In this document: one piece after another, positions 47,770 to 56,526 of the stretch
How positions within the stretch are numbered: position 1 is the first letter of the stretch
Layout: every line of letters starts with the position of its first letter
DNA from: Paraburkholderia edwinii
Lineage (GTDB): Bacteria; Pseudomonadota; Gammaproteobacteria; Burkholderiales; Burkholderiaceae
Direction: 5' to 3'
Length of the DNA: 64,000 nucleotides
Assembly (NCBI RefSeq): GCF_019428685.1
Contig: NZ_CP080095.1
Location: 3,348,001 to 3,412,000 of the forward strand
Made by a program: the position numbers and the translations under genes
Notes under the pieces: model-generated
The model's database searches: none
What the model was told of the DNA's origin: nothing
What the model saw: the letters and a program-made list of their open reading frames with translations, nothing else

Positions 47770-48054
47770 GGCTTTCGTCCTCGAAACTGCACCTTGGGCG
47801 CGAACCGGCGACGATGTAGGGAACAAGGCCGCCGCTCACATGACATATCCTGGGAAGTCTGATTGTAGGCATTGGAAATGAGGCCTGCCAATACTCAATT
47901 TCTCCTGCTTGCGTTAAATCAATATGAACAACGCCGCTCCGGTAAGATCGGCGTTTGATGTACGGGCGCATTCGCGCGATGCGCATATTTTACTCATCGC
48001 TTTATCCGATCGCTTGATCGAATTCAGCCGAATTTCACGCCGAATTTGACCTCT

Positions 48055-49923
48055 ATGCCCGCACCCATTGAAGACTACGCACTCGTCGGCGACGGCCATA
48101 CGGCCGCACTGATTTCCCGCGATGGTTCCGTCGACTGGCTTTGCTGGCCGCGCTTCGATTCCGGCGCGTGCTTCGCCGCGCTGCTCGGTACCGAAGACAA
48201 CGGCCGCTGGCTGATCGCGCCATGCGGCGACAACCCGAAGTCCACGCGACGCCGCTATCGCGGCGAAACGCTGATCCTCGAGACCGACTACGAAACGCCG
48301 GACGGCGCCGTCACCGTCGTCGATTTCATGCCGCCCGGCAACGGCTGGTCGGAACTGATCCGCGTCGTGGTCGGCAAACGCGGCACCGTGAAGATGCAGA
48401 TGGAACTCGTGCTGCGCTTCGACTACGGCTTCTCGATTCCGTGGGTGAGCCGCCTGATGCACGACAGCGGCATCAAGGCGATCGTCGGCCCTGATACCGT
48501 CGCGCTGCGCACGCCCGTCGAACTCAAAGGCGAGAACATGCGCACGGTCGCGGAGTTCACCGTGTCAGAAGGCGAGCGCGTGCCGTTCTCGCTCACCTAC
48601 TCCGCATCGCATCTGCGCATTCCGCCGGCGCACGATCCGCTGACCGCGCTGGCGCGCACCGAAAATCACTGGCTCGAATGGTCGTCGCGCAGCACCGTCG
48701 AAGGCCGCTACGCGAAAGAGATCCAGCGCTCGCTCATTACGCTGAAGGCGCTCGCCTACGAGCCGACCGGCGGCATCGTCGCCGCGCCGACCACCTCGCT
48801 GCCGGAGCAACTGGGCGGCACACGTAACTGGGACTACCGCTACGTATGGCTCCGTGACGCGACCATCACCCTGCTCGCGATGATGCGCGGCGGCTACTAC
48901 GACGAAGCGCGCGCGTGGCGCACGTGGCTAGGCCGCGTGATGGCGGGCGCGCCGGAGCAGGTGCAGATCATGTACGGCCTCGCCGGCGAGCGGCGCCTGC
49001 CCGAATTCGAAATCGAATGGCTGCCAGGCTATCAGGGCGCGAAACCGGTACGCATCGGCAATAACGCGGTCGGCCAGTTGCAGCTCGACGTCTACGGCGA
49101 AGTGATGAACGCATTGCACCTTGCGCGCGTCGGCGGCTTGCAGGCCGACGAGACCGCGTGGAACGTGCAGCGCGCGATGCTCGCCCACCTCGAGACGATC
49201 TGGGAAGAACCCGACGAAGGTATCTGGGAAACGCGCGGCGGACGCCAGCACTTCACCTTCTCGAAGGTCATGGCATGGGTCGCCTACGACCGCGCGATCA
49301 GGTCCGCCGAGTCATTCGACCTGCCGGCGCCGCTCGACCACTGGCGCGAGATGCGCGCGCGCATCCATGCGGACGTCTGCATGAAAAGCTGGAATCCCGA
49401 ACTCAACGCCTTTACTCAAATCTATGGGGGCAGCGAACTTGATGCAAGCGTGCTATTGTTACCCCTGCTCGGTTTCCTGCCGCCGTCCGATCCGCGCATC
49501 GCGGGCACCGTCGACGCCATCGAGAAATATTTGATGCACGACGGATTCGTGATGCGCTATCGTACGACCCGCGTCGACGACGGCTTGCCGCCGGGCGAGG
49601 GTACATTCCTTGCGTGTTCATTCTGGTTCGTGGACAACCTTGCGCTGCAGGGGCGAGTCGAGGAAGCGCGCGAGATGTACGAGCGCCTGCTGTCGCTTTC
49701 CAACGACGTCGGTTTGCTGGCCGAGGAATACGATCCGACCGCCGGACGCCTCGTCGGTAATTTCCCGCAAGGGTTTTCTCATGTCGCGCTCGTGCATACG
49801 GGGCTCAATCTGATGAAGCACGAGCAGGAAATGGCGAAGGCCACCGGCCAGCCGCCGCATAACGGGGAAGGACCGGCGGGCGGCGCTTTGAACGCCGACG
49901 CACAACCGTCGCCCGTAGCATGA
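48055..49923 (+). CDS. Glycoside hydrolase family 15 protein
   Basis: Cytoplasmic protein of 622 residues from ATG 48055 (MPAPIEDYALVGDGHTAALI). The N-terminal beta-sandwich (RDGSVDWLCWPRFDSGACFA) precedes the (alpha/alpha)6 barrel with signature GGTRNWDYRYVWLRDA, YGLAGERRLPEFEIEWLPGY and FTQIYGGSELDASVLLLPLL. GH15 members are glucoamylases, glucodextranases or trehalases. The stand-alone bacterial type without a signal peptide is often a trehalase, but the substrate cannot be decided from sequence. Confidence 0.9.
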   Translation: MPAPIEDYALVGDGHTAALISRDGSVDWLCWPRFDSGACFAALLGTEDNGRWLIAPCGDNPKSTRRRYRGETLILETDYETPDGAVTVVDFMPPGNGWSELIRVVVGKRGTVKMQMELVLRFDYGFSIPWVSRLMHDSGIKAIVGPDTVALRTPVELKGENMRTVAEFTVSEGERVPFSLTYSASHLRIPPAHDPLTALARTENHWLEWSSRSTVEGRYAKEIQRSLITLKALAYEPTGGIVAAPTTSLPEQLGGTRNWDYRYVWLRDATITLLAMMRGGYYDEARAWRTWLGRVMAGAPEQVQIMYGLAGERRLPEFEIEWLPGYQGAKPVRIGNNAVGQLQLDVYGEVMNALHLARVGGLQADETAWNVQRAMLAHLETIWEEPDEGIWETRGGRQHFTFSKVMAWVAYDRAIRSAESFDLPAPLDHWREMRARIHADVCMKSWNPELNAFTQIYGGSELDASVLLLPLLGFLPPSDPRIAGTVDAIEKYLMHDGFVMRYRTTRVDDGLPPGEGTFLACSFWFVDNLALQGRVEEAREMYERLLSLSNDVGLLAEEYDPTAGRLVGNFPQGFSHVALVHTGLNLMKHEQEMAKATGQPPHNGEGPAGGALNADAQPSPVA

Positions 49924-50117
49924 TCAGATGATGCTTTTGATGACATTCCGTTTGTGGCCTGCCGCACCGTTGCTGCGTTGCACAACATCGCGCGCGCGGA
50001 TATCATCGACGAGTCTGTCGGCCGACAATTTCGATTTCAACAACCCGTCCGGGCCGCCTCGACGCTACGCGTGCTTTCGCGCAGCCCCGCGCGCACCGCA
50101 ATAACGCTGGAGCGACC

Positions 50118-51395
50118 ATGCTCTATCAACTTCACGAATTCCAGCGGGCACTTTTAAGTCCGCTTACCGCCTGGGCTCAGGCCGCATCGAAGTCGTTCGC
50201 GAATCCGGCCAGTCCGCTCGCGTATGTGCCCGGCGCAACCCGGCTATCGGCTGGCTACGAACTGCTGTACCGGCTTGGCAAAGACTACGAAAAGCCCGAG
50301 TTCGATCTGCACCAGATCGTTAAAGACGGTCACAACATTCCGATCGTCGAGCAGACGATCATCGAAAAGTCGTTCTGCCGGCTGCTGCGTTTCAAGCGCT
50401 TCGCCGACGATAGCGACGCGGTCGCGCAACTGAAGGACGAGCCTGTCGTGCTGGTCTGCGCGCCGCTGTCGGGGCACCACGCCACGCTATTGCGCGACAC
50501 GGTGCGCACGCTGCTGCAAGACCACAAGGTGTACATCACCGACTGGATTGATGCGCGCATGGTGCCGTTCGAAGACGGCCCGTTCGATCTCGACGACTAC
50601 ATCGCGTACATCCAGGAATTCATCCGCCATATCGGCGCGAAGAACCTGCACGTTATTTCGGTGTGCCAGCCGACCGTGCCGGTGCTCGCCGCAATCTCGC
50701 TGATGGCAAGCCGCGGCGAAGACACGCCGCGCACGATGACGATGATGGGCGGCCCGATCGACGCGCGCAAAAGCCCGACTTCGGTCAACTCGCTCGCCAC
50801 GCAGCACTCGCTCAACTGGTTCGAGACGAACGTGATCTACAACGTGCCGTCGAATTATCCGGGCGTCGGGCGCCGCGTTTATCCGGGCTTCCTGCAGCAT
50901 GCGGGCTTCGTTGCGATGAATCCGGAACGGCACGCGGCGTCGCATTGGGACTTCTACCAGAGCATGTTGCGCGGCGACGAAGAGGATGCCGAAGCACATC
51001 GCCGTTTCTATGACGAATACAACGCGGTGCTCGATATGGCCGCCGAGTACTATCTTCAGACGATCCAGGTTGTGTTCCAGGAGTTCCGGCTCGCGGAAGG
51101 CACGTGGGAAGTCGCGGGAGAACCGGTGCGTCCGCAGGACATCAAGCACACAGCACTCTTCACGATCGAAGGCGAGCTCGACGACATTTCAGGCAGCGGA
51201 CAGACGCACGCCGCGCAGGAACTGTGCACGGGCATTGCGGCGAAGCATCGCCAGCACTTCACCGCGGAGAAATGCGGCCACTACGGCATTTTCTCGGGCC
51301 GCCGCTGGCGCACGATCATTTATCCGCAGATTCGCGACTTTATCCTCGAGCACAACAAGGCAAAGAAGCCCGAAGTCGAGCAGGTCGAGGCTTAA
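50118..51395 (+). CDS. phaZ: Intracellular polyhydroxyalkanoate depolymerase
   Basis: Degrades native PHB granules inside the cell. The 425 residues match PhaZ1-type enzymes of Ralstonia and Burkholderia, beginning MLYQLHEFQRALLSPLTAWA. The nucleophile is a cysteine, C183 in VISVCQPTVP, instead of serine, which is the hallmark of this class. GELDDISGSGQTHAAQELC and the His in CGHYGIFSGRRWR complete the likely triad. No signal peptide. A strong terminator follows at 51422. It connects with scoAB, since PHB breakdown yields 3-hydroxybutyrate and acetoacetate. Confidence 0.93.
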   Translation: MLYQLHEFQRALLSPLTAWAQAASKSFANPASPLAYVPGATRLSAGYELLYRLGKDYEKPEFDLHQIVKDGHNIPIVEQTIIEKSFCRLLRFKRFADDSDAVAQLKDEPVVLVCAPLSGHHATLLRDTVRTLLQDHKVYITDWIDARMVPFEDGPFDLDDYIAYIQEFIRHIGAKNLHVISVCQPTVPVLAAISLMASRGEDTPRTMTMMGGPIDARKSPTSVNSLATQHSLNWFETNVIYNVPSNYPGVGRRVYPGFLQHAGFVAMNPERHAASHWDFYQSMLRGDEEDAEAHRRFYDEYNAVLDMAAEYYLQTIQVVFQEFRLAEGTWEVAGEPVRPQDIKHTALFTIEGELDDISGSGQTHAAQELCTGIAAKHRQHFTAEKCGHYGIFSGRRWRTIIYPQIRDFILEHNKAKKPEVEQVEA

Positions 51396-51421
51396 CGAAG
51401 CGCAAGCAGCGCGGACGCAAC

Positions 51422-51460
51422 AAAACGGCGGCACCTCTTCGAGGCGTCGCCGTTTTTCTT
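51422..51460 (+). terminator. Intrinsic terminator after phaZ
   Basis: Stem AAACGGCG / CGCCGTTT with an inner CCTC / GAGG hairpin is followed by TTCTTT, 27 bases after the phaZ stop. Confidence 0.88.
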
Positions 51461-51509
51461 TGCATTGCGCTTTTGCTCGCCACGCCGTAAGCAAGGCGAG
51501 CAAACGCGA

Positions 51510-52142
51510 TCAACGTCGCAGCAGATACGCGAGCAGAATTTCCGTGTTCATCTGAATGATCTCGCTGCGCTCCGCGGCCGCACTGAAGTCGCGCGCAAGC
51601 GTCGCTTCGAGCGTGAAGCGGTTCGACACGATGTAGTACCCCATGCCGGAGAGCGTCACGTAAAAGCGCAGCGGGTCGACGTTCGTGCGAAACAGCCCGG
51701 CACGCTGACCGCGCTCGAGAATGCCGCCGAGCGTCGCGACGATCGGTGAGATCATCTCGCGAATACGCGTGGACTTCCGCATATATCGCGCCTCGTGCAG
51801 ATTCTCGTTGTTGATAAGCCGCAGCAGTTCCGGGTGATCGCGATAGTAGTCCCACACGAAGTGCGCGAGACGCGTGATCGCTTCGACCGGCGCGACGCCT
51901 GCGAGGTCGAGCGTGCGCTCGGCTTCGGTGAGCGCGCTGAACGCGTGTTCGAGTACTGCGGTAAACAGCTGCTCCTTGCTACCGAAGTAGTAATAGAGCA
52001 TGCGTTCGTTGGTTTCCGCGCGGCGGGCAATCTGATCGACGCGTGCGCCGAACAACCCACCATTCGCGAACTCCTCGGCCGCCGCGAGCAGAATACGGCG
52101 ACGGGTGCCTTCAGGATCTCTTTTGATTTTCGGCTGATTCAT
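51510..52142 (-). CDS. TetR family transcriptional regulator
   Basis: Protein of 210 residues from ATG 52142 (MNQPKIKRDPEGTRRRIL). The N-terminal TetR helix-turn-helix is clear (AAEEFANGGLFGARVDQIAR then RMLYYYFGSKEQLFTAVLE). The C-terminal ligand domain resembles RutR/NicS-type regulators (HFVWDYYRDHPELLRLINNE). The effector and targets are unknown. It is divergent from rsxB across 370 bases and convergent with phaZ. A longer frame to 52256 lacks a ribosome-binding site. Confidence 0.9.
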   Translation of the reverse strand: MNQPKIKRDPEGTRRRILLAAAEEFANGGLFGARVDQIARRAETNERMLYYYFGSKEQLFTAVLEHAFSALTEAERTLDLAGVAPVEAITRLAHFVWDYYRDHPELLRLINNENLHEARYMRKSTRIREMISPIVATLGGILERGQRAGLFRTNVDPLRFYVTLSGMGYYIVSNRFTLEATLARDFSAAAERSEIIQMNTEILLAYLLRR

Positions 52143-52512
52143 GGTGGCAGCGTGCTTCGTGAGCCGCGTATTCCGGATCACACCGCCAGCTTCATGGCCA
52201 GGCTTCCTGGTCGAAGCGGCATGGCGGCGTTGCGCGGGCTGGTTGGTGGGAAACACCGTCCTGCGGTCATTCGTAAAGCGCTTCGATTATGGCACATGGT
52301 TTGGTAATGGCAACTGGGGAAATCGGCGATAATGCGGATTCGGCCAAAGCCTTGTCGCACAAGCCGCGCGCGGCGGAAGCACCTCTCATATGGGCTTGCG
52401 TCGTAGTGAGTCGCACGGAAACAACGAACCAAACCACGCGCGACACGCATGCCCGCCGGCCACCGCAGCGGGGCATCGATGAATCGCAGCAGCAAGCCCC
52501 GACCACGTCACC
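52143..52512. other. 370-base divergent region between the TetR regulator and rsxB
   Basis: No gene is supported. An AT-richer patch near 52285-52315 (GGCACATGGTTTGGTAATGG) may hold promoter elements. I see no clear dyad for the TetR protein. Confidence 0.4.
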
Positions 52513-53577
52513 GTGACTGATTCGAAAACACTCGCAGACCGCATCGAAGATCTGCTCCCGCAGACGCAATGCACGAAGTGCGGCTACAACGGTTGCCGCC
52601 CCTATGCGCAAGCCATCGCAGACGGTAGCGCGAACTACAACCAGTGCCCGCCCGGCGGCGCGCAAGGCATTGCGCGGCTCGCGGCGCTGCTCGGCAAACC
52701 GGTGATTCCGCTCAATCCGGATAACGGCGTCGAGCGGCCGCGGCCCGTCGCCTTTATCGACGAAAACCTGTGCATCGGCTGCACGCTGTGCATGCAGGCG
52801 TGTCCGGTCGATGCGATCGTCGGCGCGGCAAAACAGATGCATACGATGGTCGCCGAGCTCTGCACCGGGTGCGATCTATGCGTGCCGCCCTGCCCGGTCG
52901 ATTGCATCGCGATGATTCCCGTGACCGGCGACGCGACCGGTTGGGACGCCTGGAGCCAGCAACAGGCTGACGCCGCGCGCGAGCGTTATAACCGGCGTCT
53001 CGAGCGGCTCGATCGCGAGCGCGAAGCGGCTGAAGCGCGCGCGGCGGCGCGGCGTTCGGCGGCGGGAAGTGCTGCTGTTGATGCGGGTGGTGGCGCTCGC
53101 GCTGGCGCGGGCGGCGATGCCGGCCCGGGCACCACGGGCACCACGGGTACTGTCGGCAGCACGGAGAACGCGACCGGCAACGCAGCCGGGGTTAATAAGG
53201 CAGGCGCGCCTGCCACCTCTCCCGCAGGCGCCACGTCGGAAGGTCCGGGCGCTGCATCTTCCGCCGCAAGCACCGATGCCGATGCAAAAAAACGCGCCAT
53301 CATCGAAGCCGCACTCGAGCGTGCGCGAAAAAAGAAAGAGGAAATGCAGGCGAAGGGCCAGGGCCCGCAGAACACCGCGAACGTCAGCGCCGACGTGCAG
53401 GCGCAAATCGACGCGGCCGAAGCGCGTCGCCGGCGCCTCGGCATCGACGATGAACCCGGCACGCCGCGCAACGAAGATGCATCGCACGTCGAAGCACCGG
53501 GCAACGGCAACACCGGTAGCAACCACAGCGACGAAGGCACGAACCCCGCCCCCGATCACTCAAACCCGAAGCGCTAA
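52513..53577 (+). CDS. rsxB: RsxB/RnfB-like ferredoxin, orphan
   Basis: Iron-sulfur protein of 354 residues, GTG start at 52513. It has a 4Fe-4S domain with C20, C23, C28 and C45 ([17 protein letters not shown]), then an 8Fe ferredoxin unit with C87-x2-C-x2-C-x3-C ([14 protein letters not shown]) and C117-x2-C-x2-C-x3-C ([14 protein letters not shown]). The N-terminal membrane anchor of true RnfB is absent. Residues ~165-354 are an Ala/Gly/Lys-rich low-complexity tail. No other rnf/rsx genes are near. The next gene is nth, 18 bases downstream, echoing the rsxABCDGE-nth order of E. coli. Confidence 0.9.
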   Translation: MTDSKTLADRIEDLLPQTQCTKCGYNGCRPYAQAIADGSANYNQCPPGGAQGIARLAALLGKPVIPLNPDNGVERPRPVAFIDENLCIGCTLCMQACPVDAIVGAAKQMHTMVAELCTGCDLCVPPCPVDCIAMIPVTGDATGWDAWSQQQADAARERYNRRLERLDREREAAEARAAARRSAAGSAAVDAGGGARAGAGGDAGPGTTGTTGTVGSTENATGNAAGVNKAGAPATSPAGATSEGPGAASSAASTDADAKKRAIIEAALERARKKKEEMQAKGQGPQNTANVSADVQAQIDAAEARRRRLGIDDEPGTPRNEDASHVEAPGNGNTGSNHSDEGTNPAPDHSNPKR

Positions 53578-53595
53578 ACACGCCGACCATCCCGC

Positions 53596-54240
53596 ATGAA
53601 CGCGAATAAACGCCGCGCGATCTTCGAAACGCTGCAAAGCCTGAACCCGCATCCGACCACCGAGCTCGAATACACGACGCCGTTCGAACTGCTGATCGCC
53701 GTGATGCTGTCGGCGCAAGCGACGGACGTGTCCGTGAACAAGGCGATGCGCAAGATGTTCCCGGTCGCGAATACGCCGCAGAAAATCTTCAAGCTCGGCG
53801 AAGCGGGCGTCACCGACTACATCAAGACGATCGGCCTCTATCGGACCAAAGCGAAGAACGTGATCGCGGCGTGCAAGATCCTGATCGACCAGTATGGCGG
53901 CGAAGTGCCGGCCGAGCGCGAAGCGCTCGAAAGCCTGCCGGGGGTCGGCCGCAAAACGGCGAATGTCGTGCTGAACACCGCGTTCGGCCATCCGACGATC
54001 GCCGTCGATACGCACATCTTTCGGGTTGCGAATCGAACCGGTCTTGCGCCCGGCAAGGACGTGCGCGCGGTCGAGACCGCGCTCGAGAAATTCACGCCGC
54101 CAGAGTTCAGACACGATGCGCATCACTGGCTGATTCTGCATGGCCGCTATGTGTGCAAGGCGCGCCGGCCCGAGTGCTGGCACTGCGTGATCGAGCCGCT
54201 TTGCGAGTTCAAACCCAAGACCCCGCCGCCGGATCTATGA
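53596..54240 (+). CDS. nth: Endonuclease III
   Basis: Base-excision repair glycosylase/AP lyase for oxidised pyrimidines, 214 residues. Catalytic K120 lies in the helix-hairpin-helix LPGVGRKTANVVL, and D138 in AVDTHIFRV. The C-terminal 4Fe-4S cluster ligands C187, C194, C197 and C203 show the C-x6-C-x2-C-x5-C pattern. ATG at 53596. It is likely co-transcribed with rsxB, another Fe-S protein. Its TGA stop is the first member of an in-frame tandem array of stops. Confidence 0.97.
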   Translation: MNANKRRAIFETLQSLNPHPTTELEYTTPFELLIAVMLSAQATDVSVNKAMRKMFPVANTPQKIFKLGEAGVTDYIKTIGLYRTKAKNVIAACKILIDQYGGEVPAEREALESLPGVGRKTANVVLNTAFGHPTIAVDTHIFRVANRTGLAPGKDVRAVETALEKFTPPEFRHDAHHWLILHGRYVCKARRPECWHCVIEPLCEFKPKTPPPDL

Positions 54241-54306
54241 AGCAGGTTGTGAAGCAGGTTGTGAAGCAGGTTGTGAAGCAGGTTGTGAAGCAGGTTGTGA
54301 AGCAGG
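54241..54306 (+). repeat. Perfect 12-bp tandem repeat immediately after the nth stop
   Basis: AGCAGGTTGTGA occurs five times without a mismatch, then AGCAGG. The unit is a multiple of three and ends in TGA, so in the nth frame it reads stop-Ser-Arg-Leu-stop repeatedly. Confidence 0.95.
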
Positions 54307-54568
54307 GCCGTAAAGCGGACCATAAAGCGCGGGCCGTGCACCGGTTGCTCACCAGTAGTGCAGCTTCGCGCAGCGCTTAGCGGGGGTTCGCGCGATCTTC
54401 ACGCGCCAACGCGCTCAAGCGCCGCGGCGTAAAATAGGGCCCTGCGGGCGATACCGCGCGGCGACATCGAGATATTGCGTCGTCAGCCACCTCGCCCACG
54501 TCGTCAGGCGCCTCGCCAATGATCGCGCCTTGCCTTTGCCGACCCTGCTTCCGCTCTCACCACCGCCG
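54307..54568 (+). other. Gap between the nth repeat and DUF1841 gene
   Basis: Together with the array at 54241-54306 this makes 328 bases without a gene. I see no supported frame. It should hold the DUF1841 promoter; no convincing -35/-10 pair was found by eye. Confidence 0.4.
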
Positions 54569-55003
54569 ATGTTCAATCCCAGCCGCGAAGAAGTCCGACG
54601 TTTTTTCACCGACACCTGGCGCAAGCAGCGCGCGGGCGAGATCCTCACACCGCTCGAATCGATCGCGGCGGACTGGATCGTCGAACACCCCGAATATCAC
54701 GCCGAGCTAGGCGACGCTGAAGCCGCGAGCGCACAGGACTATTCGCCCGAGCGCGGCCAGACGAATCCGTTTCTGCATCTGTCGATGCATCTTGCGATCA
54801 GCGAGCAATTGTCGATCGATCAGCCGCCCGGCATTCGCGCGGCGCACGACCGTCTCGCCGCGCGGCTCGGCTCGACGCACGACGCGCAGCACGAAATCAT
54901 GGAGTGTCTCGGCGAGACGATCTGGGAAGCGCAGCGCACGAATACGCCGCCCGATACGGACGCCTATTTGCAGCGGATCGAACGCCGCGCATCGCGCGAC
55001 TGA
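54569..55003 (+). CDS. DUF1841 family protein
   Basis: Cytoplasmic protein of 144 residues from ATG 54569 (MFNPSREEVRRFFTDTWRKQ). Family features are LTPLESIAADWIVEHPEYH, GQTNPFLHLSMHLAISEQLS and HEIMECLGETIWEAQR; the conserved His residues could bind metal. Function is unknown. An upstream in-frame ATG at 54530 would add a Pro-rich leader and is less likely. Confidence 0.9.
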   Translation: MFNPSREEVRRFFTDTWRKQRAGEILTPLESIAADWIVEHPEYHAELGDAEAASAQDYSPERGQTNPFLHLSMHLAISEQLSIDQPPGIRAAHDRLAARLGSTHDAQHEIMECLGETIWEAQRTNTPPDTDAYLQRIERRASRD

Positions 55004-55028
55004 TGAACCGCAGCCGCGGCTAGCGCCG

Positions 55029-55066
55029 AAAAGCAAACACCCCGCCTTGGCGGGGTGTTTGCTTTT
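55029..55066. terminator. Bidirectional terminator between DUF1841 and cytochrome genes
   Basis: Perfect 18-base inverted repeat, AAAAGCAAACACCCCGCC against its complement with a two-base loop, carrying A-runs on one side and T-runs on the other. It lies between convergent genes and serves both. Confidence 0.92.
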
Positions 55067-55145
55067 GATCGCGATGGACGTTGCTATAAAAGCCGCAGAT
55101 TCGTCGATCACTGTGCGATCACTGCGCAATCACCGCGCGCAACGG

Positions 55146-55532
55146 TCACTTCTTCTCGACCAGATCGCCCTTCAGCGATTCGATGTAAGCAGCGATGTCC
55201 TTCATGTCGTTCAGCGACAGGCTCTGCACTTGCGCCTGCATGATCGGATTATTGCGGCCGAGGTGCGGATTGCCGGTGCCCATCTGATACTGGCGCATCG
55301 CCCAGTACAGATAGTCCGCGTGCTGCCCCGCAAGCCGCGGGTACTCCGGGCTCACCGGGTTGTTCAGTTTCGAGCCGTGGCAAGCCGCGCAGTTATGGGC
55401 TTCGACCAGGTTCTTGCCGTTGTCCGCGTCGGCCGCCAGCGCCGCTGTCGAAGCGACGGCGAAACCCGCGAATGCAAACGACGCGCATGCGATCTTGAAC
55501 ATCGTGTGGAGGGGGTGTGGGTGCTTCTTCAT
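55146..55532 (-). CDS. Periplasmic c-type cytochrome (c4/c5-like), first of a pair by position
   Basis: Mono-haem cytochrome c of 128 residues with a signal peptide (FAFAGFAVASTAALA, cut before ADADNG) and haem site CAACH (C48, C51, H52). The distal Met is probably in NNPIMQAQVQSL. ATG 55532 has CAGGAG five bases upstream; M11 is an alternative. It is transcribed 73 bases after a second small cytochrome on the same strand. Together they resemble the two halves of a di-haem cytochrome c4. Confidence 0.9.
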   Translation of the reverse strand: MKKHPHPLHTMFKIACASFAFAGFAVASTAALAADADNGKNLVEAHNCAACHGSKLNNPVSPEYPRLAGQHADYLYWAMRQYQMGTGNPHLGRNNPIMQAQVQSLSLNDMKDIAAYIESLKGDLVEKK

Positions 55533-55605
55533 GAATTCTCCTGGCCCGCGTAGCGGAATGACCGGGCGACTGTGTCCAAACGGCTGCTAATGCAGGCGCG
55601 GCCGG

Positions 55606-55974
55606 TCATTTGTCGGGGTTGTTCTTCGAAGTGGCAGTCTGCGCCGCGTAGTAGGCCGCGATGTCCGCGATGTCCTGATCCGACAGCGACGTCGCGATGG
55701 CGCGCATCGTGTCGAAATGCCGGTCGCCCTTCTTGTAGGCGTGCAGCGCGTTGCGCAGATACTGTTCGTTCTGGCCGCCGAGAATCGGTACCCGGTACAC
55801 CTCCGGGTAAGCCGTCCGGTAGTCGGGAATACCGTGGCAGCCGATGCACATCGCGACCTTGCCCTGGCCCGCTTTCGCGTTGCCGACGACATCCGCTGCG
55901 TGGGCGGTGGCCGCGAGGCCCGCAATGCCCGTCAGCGCTGCGATCACGACGTGTTTGCCGACGAATTTTTTCAT
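55606..55974 (-). CDS. Periplasmic c-type cytochrome (c4-like), promoter-proximal
   Basis: Mono-haem cytochrome c of 122 residues. The signal peptide (VVIAALTGIAGLAATAHA) is followed by mature DVVGNAKAGQ. The haem site is CIGCH (C43, C46, H47), and the distal Met is likely in FDTMRAIATSLSD. It carries the cytochrome class I pattern IADIAAYYAAQ near the C-terminus. The first gene of the pair, it probably donates electrons to a terminal oxidase. Confidence 0.9.
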   Translation of the reverse strand: MKKFVGKHVVIAALTGIAGLAATAHAADVVGNAKAGQGKVAMCIGCHGIPDYRTAYPEVYRVPILGGQNEQYLRNALHAYKKGDRHFDTMRAIATSLSDQDIADIAAYYAAQTATSKNNPDK

Positions 55975-56526
55975 AGCTCTTGTAACCTGGCTTGAGGGGA
56001 AATGGCGCTAAAAACAGGCGCTAAAAACGAAGGCACAAAAATGAAGACTGCGACGGGGGCACAACGCGACGACAGACAATCGACCCCCGATGTGTGCACG
56101 CGATGCAGTGCACAACGTGCAAGCCCCCGAATCATGGCCTCAAATCATGGCCTCAAAAAACGGGCGCTCAAAAAAGCGGCGACCCGCGCCGTCGTTTTTT
56201 TGTTAATCGCCACGCAGGCCAAAAAAATCGGTCCGATTGTACCAAGAGGCCGCGCCGGGCGTCCACCGGACGGGCATGGGCTGGGTTGGCCCGAATTCAG
56301 CCCAAATTCGCGGCCTGAAATGCACGGCCTGAAACTTGCAGCCCGCCAGATCCAGCTTGCAACGCGTGGCCCACCGCTTGCGTCCACCTTGCCGTCAGCC
56401 CCGGCACGCATCAGCCAACCACGCTGCCCCGCGCGTCCCGGCACCCGCGAGACGATAAGCCCGCCCCGCCAAAGCCGCCAGCCCATCTGACTTATACTGG
56501 GATTTTCCCCGAACGAGCGTCCTGCC
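55975..56526. other. 552-base gap between the cytochrome pair and moxR, rich in short duplications
   Basis: No frame is supported on either strand. Short direct repeats are frequent: GGCGCTAAAAAC twice (about 56004-56030), AATCATGGCCTCA twice (56130-56155) and CGGCCTGAAA twice (about 56312-56332). The ends should hold the cytochrome and moxR promoters (TTATACTGG at 56492-56500 lies 27 bases before the moxR start). Confidence 0.45.

Noticed and set aside
54241-54306. CRISPR array
   Set aside because: Repeats are 12 bases and contiguous, with no spacers and no cas genes nearby.
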